Part shown: piece by piece, positions 1 through 7,148 of the stretch
How the letters are laid out: each line of letters opens with the position of its first letter
Position numbering within the stretch: position 1 is the first letter of the stretch
DNA from: Lentzea sp.
Lineage (GTDB): Bacteria; Actinomycetota; Actinomycetes; Mycobacteriales; Pseudonocardiaceae
Length of the DNA: 9,740 bases
NCBI GenBank assembly: GCA_030146905.1
Contig: JASLAV010000678.1
Coordinates: forward strand, 1-9,740
Direction of reading: 5' to 3'
Notes under the pieces: model-generated
The model's input: only the letters and a program-made list of their open reading frames with translations
What the model was told of the DNA's origin: nothing
The model's database searches: none
Translations under genes and position numbers: made by a program

Positions 1-1058
1 TTGAGCAGCACGATCGACTGCCTGGCCGCCTCCAGTGCGAGCACGCGGTGCTCGGGGGCGTCGACCACGTCCTCGGTGATGGCCGCGTACGGGTTGGCCT
101 CCGGCGGGTCGAACTCCCCCAGCCGCATGCGCAGCGTCAGCAGGTGGCCGACGGCGCGGTCGACGTGGTCTTCGCTGATCAGGCCGCGTGCCAGCGCCTC
201 TGTCACGTGAGCGGTGGTCGCCGCCGAGTCGGTGTCGTGGTCGGTGAAGCTGTCGATGCCCGCACGCAGCATCTCGGCGTGCGCGGACACGTCGTCGGGG
301 TGGTAGGCCTGCTGACCGGCCACGTTCGACGGCGCACCGGCGTCGCTGACGACCGCGACCTCGCCCCAGCCGCGCAGGTGTTCCCCGATGTGCGGCGTGA
401 GGTGCGCGGGCCTGCCGTTGACGAGGTTGTAGGAAGGCATGACCGCCACGGCCGCGCCCGCCTCGATCGGGCCGCGGAAGCACGGCAGTTCGTACTCGTG
501 CAGCACGCGGGCTCGCAGCGCCGACGAGGTGGTGCACCTGTCGGTCTCGTTGTTGTAGCCGAGGAAGTGCTTCAGCGTGGGCGCGGTCTTGAGGTACACC
601 GGGTGGTCGCCCCGCAGGCCGCTCGCGTAGGCCGTACCCATCACCGAGGTGAGCAGCGGGTCCTCGGAGTAGCCCTCCTCGTTGCGCCCCCAGCGGGGGT
701 CGCGCAGCGGGTTGACCACCGGCGCCCACACGTTGAGGCCGTGCGCCACCTGGTCCTTGTGGTGGAAACCGCGCACCTCGGTGCCCGTCGCGTCGCCGAC
801 CGCGCGCACCAGCTCCGGGTTCCACGTGCTGGCCAGGCCGATCGCCTGCGGGAACACCGTCGCGCGGCCCAGCCACGCCACGCCGTGCAACGCCTCCGTG
901 CCAGTGCGGAAGGCCCCGATCCCGAGCCTCGGCACCGCGGGCTGCCACTGGTGCAGCATCGCGATCTTCTCGGCGGTGGTGAGCCGGCCCAGCAGGTCCG
1001 CCACCCGGTCGGGCAACGGCAGGTCGCGGTCGCGGAAGGGCGGGTTCTCGGTGCTCAA
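1..1058 (-). CDS. Glycoside hydrolase family 3 (beta-glucosidase/beta-xylosidase-like), 3' end cut by window edge
   Basis: A retaining exo-glycosidase that would release terminal beta-linked sugars from oligosaccharides. About 352 N-terminal residues are present; the rest lies beyond base 1. Visible GH3 landmarks are TEALHGVA and RATVFPQAIGLA (about residues 54-75), NPLRDPRWGRNEEGYSEDP (about 116-133), the substrate-binding KHF (163-165), and VAVVSDAG, where Asp239 is the expected nucleophile. Many GH3 enzymes have SDW at this site; here it is SDA. No signal peptide is seen, so the enzyme should be cytoplasmic. The TTG start at 1058 is chosen because GAGGAGGG (rc of 1065-1072) sits 6 nt upstream; the nearer GTG runs into TGA after one codon. 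It is divergent from the PL11 gene at 1297. GH3 is certain; the substrate (glucoside, xyloside or arabinoside) cannot be fixed from the N-terminal half, though the motif style resembles bacterial beta-xylosidase-type GH3 proteins. Confidence 0.93.
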   Translation of the reverse strand, partial: MSTENPPFRDRDLPLPDRVADLLGRLTTAEKIAMLHQWQPAVPRLGIGAFRTGTEALHGVAWLGRATVFPQAIGLASTWNPELVRAVGDATGTEVRGFHHKDQVAHGLNVWAPVVNPLRDPRWGRNEEGYSEDPLLTSVMGTAYASGLRGDHPVYLKTAPTLKHFLGYNNETDRCTTSSALRARVLHEYELPCFRGPIEAGAAVAVMPSYNLVNGRPAHLTPHIGEHLRGWGEVAVVSDAGAPSNVAGQQAYHPDDVSAHAEMLRAGIDSFTDHDTDSAATTAHVTEALARGLISEDHVDRAVGHLLTLRMRLGEFDPPEANPYAAITEDVVDAPEHRVLALEAARQSIVLL

Positions 1059-1160
1059 GGCACGCCCTCCTCGTCATCGAGGTTCTGGATCGAATCGCTT
1101 CGACCGGACCTCGTGAACGTGGCACGGCCCGAGACGGCCCGTCAAGGCGCCCCGGCGCCG

Positions 1161-1210
1161 TTTCGACGTGTTCGACGCACTTTCTGTCGAACGGGCCCGT
1201 CATTTCGACA
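1161..1210. promoter_or_regulatory. Cluster of TTCGAC hexamers in the GH3/PL11 divergent region
   Basis: Four TTCGAC/GTCGAA hexamers lie within 50 bp: 1162-1167, 1171-1176, 1186-1191 (inverted) and 1204-1209; a fifth is at 1099-1104. The first two form a direct repeat with a 9-bp step. The last two form an inverted repeat, TGTCGAA (1185-1191) and TTCGACA (1204-1210), with a 12-bp spacer that contains the palindrome ACGGGCCCGT (1191-1200, overlapping by one base). Similar paired hexamers occur in the two other regulatory gaps of this window. This is a candidate protein-binding site of unknown owner; the role is inference. Confidence 0.4.
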
Positions 1211-1219
1211 CTTTGCTAA

Positions 1220-1233
1220 GGAAAGCGCTTACC
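1220..1233. promoter_or_regulatory. LacI-family-type operator upstream of PL11 lyase
   Basis: GGAAAGCGCTTACC is a 14-bp dyad around a central CG with one mismatched pair out of seven; the inner AAGCGCTT (1223-1230) is perfect. This matches the general form of operators bound by the LacI/GalR family, with a central CpG opened by the hinge helix. It lies 64 bp upstream of the PL11 start at 1297 and about 160 bp from the divergent GH3 start, so it could serve either. Which of the two LacI proteins in this window binds it, if either, is unknown. No convincing -35/-10 pair was seen. Confidence 0.6.
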
Positions 1234-1296
1234 ACGTTACGGCACAACGCCTTTGTGCCCTTGCGTCGCGGAGCGCGACGAGTCATCGTAGCCGCC

Positions 1297-3531
1297 GTGG
1301 ATCTGCGACGAAGCGTTCTGCTCCCGCTGGTGCTCCTGGCCTTGGTCACCGGGCAGCCACCCGCGTCGGCTCACCAACGGCACGGCGAACGCCTCGACCG
1401 CGGGCTCGTCGCGGTCACCTCGGGCAACACCGTGCACCTGAGCTGGCGCCTGCTCGGGCACGAGGCCACCGGCTCCACCCCGACGGGCCTCGCCGGCCCC
1501 GACTTCGCCGTGTACCGCAACGGAAAGCGGGTCGCGACCGTCACCGGCAGCACGACCTACACCGATTCCGATGCGACTCCCGGTGCGCGGTACCAGGTGG
1601 CTCCCGTCGTGCGCGGCGTGTCACTCGGACGGAGCAAGCCGGTGACGGCGTGGGCGTCGTCGTTCCACGACCTGCCTTTGCGCAAGCCCGCGGACGGCGT
1701 GACCCCGGCGGGTGAGACCTACACATACTCCGCCAACGATGTCAGCGTCGGCGACGTGGACGGCGACGGGCAGTACGAGTACGTCGTGAAGTGGGACCCC
1801 AGCAACTCCAAGGACGTTTCGCAGGTCGGCTACACCGGCCCCGTCTACCTCGACACCTATCGGCTCGACGGCACGCTGCTGCACCGGGTCGACCTGGGCG
1901 TGAACATCAGGGCGGGCGCGCACTACACGCAGTTCCTGTTCTACGACTTCGACGGTGACGGCCGCGCGGAGCTGATGACGAAGACCGCACCGGGCACCAG
2001 GGACGGGCGTGGGCGGTACGTCACCATGCCGCGCGAGGACGTGCGAGCGGGCTACTCCCACACCGACGACTACCGGCTCAGCCCCGACGGCTACCGCACC
2101 CACCTGATCGAGATGTTCCGCGGCTGGCACGCGCACCCCGAGGTCGTGGCGGGGCACTGGCCGGCGACGCTGGAGCAGGCGTTCGGCATCGAACCCCGGT
2201 ACCCCTACCCGCTGTCCGAACAGGACGCCTCGGCGCTGGCCGACCACTTCCTCGACGTCTACGCGCCCAGCCGCAGCGCCAACAACAGGCTGCGCGCCTT
2301 CGCCGGGTTCGTCGTCGACGGCCCCGAGTACCTGACCGTGTTCGACGGCGCCACGGGACGCGAGCTGCAGACCGTCCGCTACGAGCCCGGCCGCCACGAC
2401 GACGGCCTGATGTGGGGCGACTACGCCATGTCGCGCATCGAGCCCGGCAATCGCGTCGACCGGTTCCTGTCCGCGGTGGCCTACCTCGACGGAGCCCGAC
2501 CGTCCGCGATCTTCGCCCGCGGCTACTACACGAGGTCGACCGTCGCCGCGTACGACTGGAACGGCAGGCGGCTCACGAAGCGCTGGCTCGCCGACAGCGG
2601 CTGGGTGCCGATGACGAACCCGTTCCGCGACACCCCGCACGGCCGCGACGGCACGAACCCGAGCCACGCGGCGCTGACCACGCAGGGCGCGCACTCGTTG
2701 AGCGTGGCCGACGTCGACCGCGACGGCAGGCAGGAGATCGTCTACGGCGGCGCGACCCTCGACGACGACGGGTCGCTGGAGTACAGCTCCACCGGTGTTC
2801 TCCCGCCGGGCAGTGCCGAGCCGGGAGCGACGGCCAAGGTCGGTCACGGTGACGCCCTGCACGTCACCGACGTCGATCCCGCCCGGCCCGGCCTGGAGGT
2901 CTTCATGGTCCACGAGGGCGCGCGCAGCGCCCCGTACGGCTACGCGCTGCGCGACGCCAGGACCGGCAGCACGATCTACGGCGCCTACTCCGGGGTGGAC
3001 ACCGGTCGCGGCATGATCGGTGACGTCCGCCCCGACGTGCCGGGCATCGAGACGTGGTCGTCGATGCCGGGCGGCTCCAGCTCCGGCGGGACGTGGAGCG
3101 CGGACGGCCGGCAGCTCGAGACCCGCTCCCCTGGGACGAACATGAGCATCCGCTGGGCAGGAGACCTGACCACCCAGATCGTCAACGGCGCGCAGGACGT
3201 GACTCCCACCATCGACGACTGGCGGCGCGGCACGCTGCTCACGGCGACCGGCACCCGGACCAACAACGGCACCAAGGGAAACCCGTCGCTCGTCGCGGAC
3301 GTCTTCGGCGACTGGCGTGAAGAGCTCGTGGTGCGCACGCAGGACAGCACCGCGTTGCGCTTCTACCTCAGCACCGAGCCGACGAACCACAAGATGTACA
3401 CGCTGATGGCCGACCGCCAGTACCGCGTCGAGGTCGCCCGCCAGCAGACCACCTACAACCAGCCGTCGTACCCCGGCTTCTACCTCGCGTCGGACGTCGA
3501 CTGGTCACGCGTTCCCCTCCCCCGCCGCTGA
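1297..3531 (+). CDS. Secreted PL11 rhamnogalacturonan lyase, long form with ~84-residue insertion
   Basis: A polysaccharide lyase that cleaves the rhamnose-galacturonate backbone of RG-I by beta-elimination, acting outside the cell. The 744-residue precursor starts with a signal peptide (DLRRSVLLPLVLLALV, predicted cut after ASA near residue 25; the RR pair makes Tat export possible). A beta-sandwich-like segment (LDRGLVAV, LSWRLLG, FAVYRNG) is followed by the PL11 propeller with Ca-binding-type loops GDVDGDG (152-158), YDFDGDG (216-222) and ADVDRDG (471-477), the conserved NIRAGAHYTQF, ARGYYTRS and FGDWREELVVRT, and the terminal TTYNQPSYPGFYL. Compared with the second PL11 gene here, about 84 extra residues lie near 240-325, plus a shorter extra loop near 440-465. 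The length exceeds B. subtilis YesW/YesX (about 610-620). The start is uncertain: GTG 1297 gives the best signal peptide but has no clear Shine-Dalgarno; GTG 1255 is in frame. Heads an operon with the CE7 gene. Confidence 0.93.
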   Translation: MDLRRSVLLPLVLLALVTGQPPASAHQRHGERLDRGLVAVTSGNTVHLSWRLLGHEATGSTPTGLAGPDFAVYRNGKRVATVTGSTTYTDSDATPGARYQVAPVVRGVSLGRSKPVTAWASSFHDLPLRKPADGVTPAGETYTYSANDVSVGDVDGDGQYEYVVKWDPSNSKDVSQVGYTGPVYLDTYRLDGTLLHRVDLGVNIRAGAHYTQFLFYDFDGDGRAELMTKTAPGTRDGRGRYVTMPREDVRAGYSHTDDYRLSPDGYRTHLIEMFRGWHAHPEVVAGHWPATLEQAFGIEPRYPYPLSEQDASALADHFLDVYAPSRSANNRLRAFAGFVVDGPEYLTVFDGATGRELQTVRYEPGRHDDGLMWGDYAMSRIEPGNRVDRFLSAVAYLDGARPSAIFARGYYTRSTVAAYDWNGRRLTKRWLADSGWVPMTNPFRDTPHGRDGTNPSHAALTTQGAHSLSVADVDRDGRQEIVYGGATLDDDGSLEYSSTGVLPPGSAEPGATAKVGHGDALHVTDVDPARPGLEVFMVHEGARSAPYGYALRDARTGSTIYGAYSGVDTGRGMIGDVRPDVPGIETWSSMPGGSSSGGTWSADGRQLETRSPGTNMSIRWAGDLTTQIVNGAQDVTPTIDDWRRGTLLTATGTRTNNGTKGNPSLVADVFGDWREELVVRTQDSTALRFYLSTEPTNHKMYTLMADRQYRVEVARQQTTYNQPSYPGFYLASDVDWSRVPLPRR

Positions 3532-3571
3532 GAGGTACGTTTTCTCCAGACCCGCCTCAGAGGAGACCGAC

Positions 3572-4537
3572 GTGCCCGTAGTCGACATGCCGGAAGAAGA
3601 CCTGCTCCTGCACCGCGTGACCACCCCGGAGCCACCGGACCTCGACGAGTGGTGGGCCGCCAGGCTCGCCAAGACCACGGCCGCCGCGACGCCCGTTTCG
3701 CTGACGCCGCACGAACCCGGCCTCTACGGGCCGTTGTCGGTGCACGACGTGGAGTTCTCCGGCGCGCACGGCCACCGCATCCGCGGCTGGTACCTGCGCC
3801 CGAGCGGCGACGAACCGCTGCCGGTCGTCGTCACCTACATCGGCTACGGCGGCGGGCGCGGCGTGCCCGCCCAGCACACGTTGCTGCCCAGCCTGGGTTT
3901 CGCGGTGTTCGTGATGGACAGCCGCGGTCAGGGCGGCAGCTGGTCGGTGGGCGCCACGGCCGACGCGGGCGCGGGCACGGGACCCGAGCGCCCCGGCGTG
4001 ATGACGAAGGGCATCTCCAGCCCGGACGACTACTACTACACCAGGCTCTACCTCGACGCCGCACGGGCTGTGGACGTCGCGGCCGAGCTGCCCGGCGCCG
4101 ACCCCGAGCGCATCGCCGTGACCGGCGGCAGCCAGGGCGGGGCGCTCGCCCTCGCCGCCGCGGCACTGCGGGCCGAGCAGGTGAAGGTCTGCCACTCGGA
4201 CGTGCCGTTCCTGTGCGACCTGCACCGCGCGATCCGCATCGGCACCGTCCCGCCGTACACGGAGGTCAGCGACTTCCTCGCGCAGCACGACGCTCTCGTG
4301 CCGGTCGCGTTGAAGACCCTGCAGTACGTGGACTGCGCCCTGCTCGCCCGCAGGATCACCGCGCGCACGCTGTTCAGCGTCGGGCTGATGGACGAGACGT
4401 GCCCGCCGTCCACTGTGTACGCGGCGTACCACGAGGTCCGCGCGCCCAAGCAGATCACGGTGTCACCGTTCGGCAAGCACACCACGCCCACCAGCCACGT
4501 GGAGACGCAGCTACGCCACTTCCGCGACCACCTCTAG
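3572..4537 (+). CDS. CE7-family carbohydrate acetylesterase (acetyl xylan esterase/cephalosporin-C deacetylase type)
   Basis: An alpha/beta-hydrolase of 321 residues, the usual CE7 length, that removes O-acetyl groups from sugars. CE7 motifs are clear: RGQGG (118-122), GGSQGG with nucleophile Ser187, GLMDETCPPST with Asp274, and His303 in GKHTTPTSH as the probable third triad member; many relatives have His-Glu at that site. There is no signal peptide, which fits the intracellular, oligomeric enzymes of this family that act on imported oligosaccharides. GTG 3572 is supported by AGGAG at 3561-3565, 6 nt upstream. It lies 40 nt after the PL11 lyase, so the two are probably co-transcribed. That context suggests a role on acetylated RG-I oligosaccharides, where acetyls sit on galacturonate, but xylan fragments are equally possible. 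Its stop codon overlaps that of the convergent gene. Confidence 0.93.
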   Translation: MPVVDMPEEDLLLHRVTTPEPPDLDEWWAARLAKTTAAATPVSLTPHEPGLYGPLSVHDVEFSGAHGHRIRGWYLRPSGDEPLPVVVTYIGYGGGRGVPAQHTLLPSLGFAVFVMDSRGQGGSWSVGATADAGAGTGPERPGVMTKGISSPDDYYYTRLYLDAARAVDVAAELPGADPERIAVTGGSQGGALALAAAALRAEQVKVCHSDVPFLCDLHRAIRIGTVPPYTEVSDFLAQHDALVPVALKTLQYVDCALLARRITARTLFSVGLMDETCPPSTVYAAYHEVRAPKQITVSPFGKHTTPTSHVETQLRHFRDHL

Positions 4538-6282
4538 GGAGAAGCGAAGCTCGGGTGCGGCGGCTGGTTGTAGGCGGTGTTCTGGAACGCCACGGCCAGC
4601 CGGTACTGCCGGTCCTGCATCAGCGAGACCCGCCGGATGTCCGTCGGCTCGGTCGTCGAGTAGATGCGCAGCGCCCGGTTGTCCGACGTGCGCCAGATGA
4701 CCTCCTCGCGCCAGTCGCCGTAGATGTCCGCGGACAGCGCCGGCGTGGACTTGGTGCCGTTGCCGGAGGCCACTCCCGAGCCGGTGAGCAGCCGCGTGTC
4801 GCCGTTGGGGCCGTACTTGTCGATCGTGGTGCCGTTCAGCAGCTCGCGCTGGGCGTCGCCGTCCCACCAGATCACGAAGTTGGCCGACCCCGGCTTGCGC
4901 GCGGCGACCTGCCCGCCCGTGGTGGCACTGCGCAACCCTCCCACCGCGTTCGACCACGCCTCGGCACCGGGGTTGCCCGCCCAGATGTCGGCGGCGACGC
5001 CACGGCCGTTGTCGCAGCCGCACGACGGCGCGCTCCAGATGATCTGGCCGGTGCGCGCGTCGCCCATCCAGTGGGTGAGGTCGGTGGTCGACTCCGACGG
5101 CTTGAAGACCTCGAGGCCCGCCCTGGCCGGGATGAAGTCGCCGACGTGCAACGCGTCGCCGTGGCGGGTGCCGTTCTGCCACAGGCCCCTGCCGTTGTCG
5201 TCGATCGCCATCGAGCCGTAGATGATCTCGTCGCGGCCGTCGGCGTCCACGTCCGCCACGGACAGCTGGTGGTTGCCCTTGCCCTCCCACGCCGCCCGGT
5301 CCGGCTGGGCCGCCGAGTCGAACGTCCAGCGCCGCGTGAGCTGGCCGCCGCGGAAGTCCCACGCCACGACCACGCTGCGGGTGTAGTAGCCGCGCGCCAT
5401 CACGATGCTCGGCTGTGAGCCGTCCAGGTACGCGGTGCCGGCGAGGAAGCGGTCGACCCGGTTGCCGTAGCTGTCGCCCCACGACGACACGTTCCCGCGC
5501 GGTGGCTGGTAGTTCTCCGTGTCGAGCACGGCGCCGTCCGTGCCGCGGAACACCGAGAGGAACTCGGGCCCGGTCAGGACGTACCCGTCGGCGTTGCGGT
5601 GGTCGGCGTTCGCGTCCCCGATGACCTGTCCGGTGCCCGATCGCGTGCCGTCCGCCGTCTTCACGGCGATCTCCGCACGACCGTCACCGTCGTAGTCGAA
5701 GACCTGGAACTGCGTGTAGTGCGCGCCGGCGCGGATGTTGCGGCCGAGGTCGATGCGCCACAACCGGGTGCCGTTGAGCTTGTAGGCGTCCAGGTACACG
5801 TTGCCCGTGCGGCCGGCCTGCGAGTTGTCCTTGGCGTCGGCGGGATCCCACTTGAGCACGATCTCCTGCTCGCCGTCACCGTCCAGGTCGCCGACGGAGG
5901 CGTCGTTCGCCACGTACCCGGAAGCCGGGATCTGCAGCGGGACGTCCCTGCTCGTCGCCAGCGTGCCGACCTCGGGTGTGGCCGCCGCCGCCACACCTCC
6001 CGCCGGGCGCACCGAGTACGACGCGGTCGGCGGCGCGCCCGCGTCGAGGTAACTCGTCGCGGTGGTCACCGGGGCGTTGTTGACGCGCACTCCGTCCCGG
6101 TAGACGTCGAATCCCACCGTCGCGGAATCGGAGCCGAGCAGTCGCCAGGACACGAAGTTGCCGTCGCCGCGGACAGATCTGGTGCTGACGAGCCCGCGTT
6201 CCGCCGTGACCTCCGCCAGCGCCGGTGCGCCGGCGGACGTCAGCACCACCACGAGCAGCGCCGAAAGAGCCGATCGCCTCAT
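4534..6282 (-). CDS. Secreted PL11 rhamnogalacturonan lyase, compact YesW-like form
   Basis: A second RG-I lyase, 582 residues, close to the typical PL11 catalytic module. The signal peptide MRRSALSALLVVVLTSAGAPALA is predicted to be cut after residue 23. The N-terminal sandwich-like segment includes ERGLVSTRS, VSWRLLG and FDVYRDG (about 28-65). The propeller carries GDLDGDG (131-137), FDYDGDG (195-201) and ADVDADG (343-349), plus NIRAGAHYTQF, ARGYYTRS, GHGDALHVGD-like RHGDALHVGD and YGDWREEVIWRT. It lacks the ~84-residue insertion of the other PL11. CGC within SCGCDNGRG (420-422) offers a possible disulfide. It ends abruptly at YNQPPHPSFASP, where relatives usually continue GFYLG; no carbohydrate-binding module follows. 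ATG 6282 has GGGAGGG (rc of 6287-6293) 4 nt upstream, lying inside the 3' end of the GH12 gene, so translation is probably coupled. It resembles the endo-acting YesW type; mode of action is inference. Confidence 0.95.
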   Translation of the reverse strand: MRRSALSALLVVVLTSAGAPALAEVTAERGLVSTRSVRGDGNFVSWRLLGSDSATVGFDVYRDGVRVNNAPVTTATSYLDAGAPPTASYSVRPAGGVAAAATPEVGTLATSRDVPLQIPASGYVANDASVGDLDGDGEQEIVLKWDPADAKDNSQAGRTGNVYLDAYKLNGTRLWRIDLGRNIRAGAHYTQFQVFDYDGDGRAEIAVKTADGTRSGTGQVIGDANADHRNADGYVLTGPEFLSVFRGTDGAVLDTENYQPPRGNVSSWGDSYGNRVDRFLAGTAYLDGSQPSIVMARGYYTRSVVVAWDFRGGQLTRRWTFDSAAQPDRAAWEGKGNHQLSVADVDADGRDEIIYGSMAIDDNGRGLWQNGTRHGDALHVGDFIPARAGLEVFKPSESTTDLTHWMGDARTGQIIWSAPSCGCDNGRGVAADIWAGNPGAEAWSNAVGGLRSATTGGQVAARKPGSANFVIWWDGDAQRELLNGTTIDKYGPNGDTRLLTGSGVASGNGTKSTPALSADIYGDWREEVIWRTSDNRALRIYSTTEPTDIRRVSLMQDRQYRLAVAFQNTAYNQPPHPSFASP

Positions 6283-6283
6283 C

Positions 6284-6976
6284 TCACCCTCCCGAAACCG
6301 AGTAGCTGTTGGTCGTGAAGTTCTTGCCACCGCTCGACGACGTGATCTCGTAGCCGAACTGCACCTCGCCGACCGTGACGTCGCCCCACCAGCCGCGGGC
6401 GCGGATCCAGTCCAGGACGGCCTTGAGGTCGACGGTGCCCGCACTCGCGTTGGACGTGCGCAGGAACGAGAACACCGCGTTGTGGCCGTTCGAACCGCGG
6501 TAGACGTCCCAGGTGTGCCCGCCGGTCGTCACCCTGAGCTGGAAGGACCCGAGCGGGCCGACGGGACCGGTTCTGGTCATCCACAACATGACCTCGAACG
6601 CGTTGTCGTCCGCCCAGATGTCGTACGCCGTCGCGTAGGCGCCGGAACCCGGCACGCTCACGTTGTAGCTGCTGGTGAGCGAGCTGATCGCGCCGAGTCG
6701 TTTTCCCACCACCTTCGCGGCGTGCGGGTAGGACTTCACCCCGCCGGTGTCCGGGTGGTTCGCGTGCACGTTCCACCGGCTGTGGGAATCGGCCGAAATG
6801 GTCTGGGAACCGTGGCCGTCACCCCAGATGTTGTTGCGCACCAGGTAACCGCCGGTGCTCCACGTCCCCCACCTGTCGGAGGACGACCAGGCCGCCGCCG
6901 TCGCGGCCTGGGTGCCCAGCGAGAACGCCAGCGCCGCGACCAGTGCCGCCGCCAGCGCACGTGTGGTCCTGCACAT
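6284..6976 (-). CDS. Secreted glycoside hydrolase family 12 (endo-beta-1,4-glucanase/xyloglucanase)
   Basis: A retaining endo-hydrolase of beta-1,4-glucan or xyloglucan, 230 residues as precursor. The signal peptide (TTRALAAALVAALAFSLGTQAATA) is predicted to be cut near residue 27-28, leaving a bare GH12 jelly-roll domain with no binding module or linker. Landmarks: NNIWGDG (48-54), SYNVSVPGSGAYATAYDIW (103-121), the nucleophile motif FEVMLW with Glu128, and the acid/base motif VQFGYEI with Glu210; FTTNSYSV is the usual last strand. ATG 6976 is chosen over upstream in-frame starts because it begins the signal peptide and has GGAGAAGGG just upstream (rc of about 6984-6992). It is the first gene of an operon with the PL11 lyase: its TGA (6286-6284) is one base from the next ATG. 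Expression is probably controlled by the operator at 7015-7026. Xyloglucan versus plain glucan specificity cannot be decided by eye. Confidence 0.93.
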   Translation of the reverse strand: MCRTTRALAAALVAALAFSLGTQAATAAAWSSSDRWGTWSTGGYLVRNNIWGDGHGSQTISADSHSRWNVHANHPDTGGVKSYPHAAKVVGKRLGAISSLTSSYNVSVPGSGAYATAYDIWADDNAFEVMLWMTRTGPVGPLGSFQLRVTTGGHTWDVYRGSNGHNAVFSFLRTSNASAGTVDLKAVLDWIRARGWWGDVTVGEVQFGYEITSSSGGKNFTTNSYSVSGG

Positions 6977-6999
6977 CGAACCGCCCTTCTCCGCGCCAC

Positions 7000-7028
7000 G
7001 GTGAAACGCCGAATTGAAACGTTTCACC
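7000..7028. promoter_or_regulatory. LacI-type operator (perfect 12-bp dyad plus extra half-site) between GH12 and LacI genes
   Basis: TGAAACGTTTCA at 7015-7026 is a perfect 12-bp palindrome with a central CG, the form typical of LacI/GalR-family operators. A further half-site GGTGAAAC (7000-7007) sits to the left, so TGAAACG occurs as a direct repeat with a 13-bp step (7002-7008, 7015-7021), and GGTGAAAC/GTTTCACC (7021-7028) form a wider inverted pair. The dyad lies 38 bp upstream of the GH12 start and about 120 bp upstream of the divergent LacI gene. TTGAAA (7014-7019) could double as a -35 for the LacI gene, but no strong -10 follows. Autoregulation plus repression of GH12-PL11 is the simplest reading (inference). 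Confidence 0.72.
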
Positions 7029-7045
7029 TCGCGGAGAACATTAGC

Positions 7046-7062
7046 GTCGAATGGGTCGAATA
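7046..7062. promoter_or_regulatory. Tandem GTCGAAT repeat, 9-bp step
   Basis: GTCGAATG (7046-7053) is followed by GTCGAATA (7055-7062). The reverse complement is a TTCGAC pair with the same 9-bp step as at 1162-1176. A single TTCGAC follows at 7079-7084. The repeat lies between the LacI-type operator and the LacI coding start, on the upstream side of the GH12 promoter. It is a candidate second regulatory site; function unknown. Confidence 0.35.
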
Positions 7063-7148
7063 CCGCTCCCGCGATTTCTTCGACGCGAATCGACAATGGA
7101 AAGAATCACTCGCTAAAGTTGCGCACCACGACACGCGAGGGGGACCGG

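Noticed and set aside
1146..1159. GGCGCC-CC-GGCGCC inverted repeat as a terminator
   Set aside because: It lies upstream of two divergent genes rather than at a gene end, has a two-base spacer and no T tract. Such GC dyads are common by chance at this base composition.
48..1715. 555-codon (+) open frame opposite the GH3 gene
   Set aside because: It overlaps a clear GH3 gene, the divergent regulatory region and the PL11 signal peptide, and has low-complexity Arg/Val composition.
1621..3390. Long (-) strand open frame of 589 codons opposite the first PL11 gene
   Set aside because: Its translation is rich in Arg, Ala, Val and Gly with no domain or signal peptide, while the (+) frame is a full PL11 lyase. 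Long antisense frames are expected in DNA this GC-rich.
3649..5418. Long (+) open frame crossing the CE7 end and the second PL11 gene
   Set aside because: Arg/Ala-rich shadow in a wrong frame; both recognised enzymes occupy the region in other frames.
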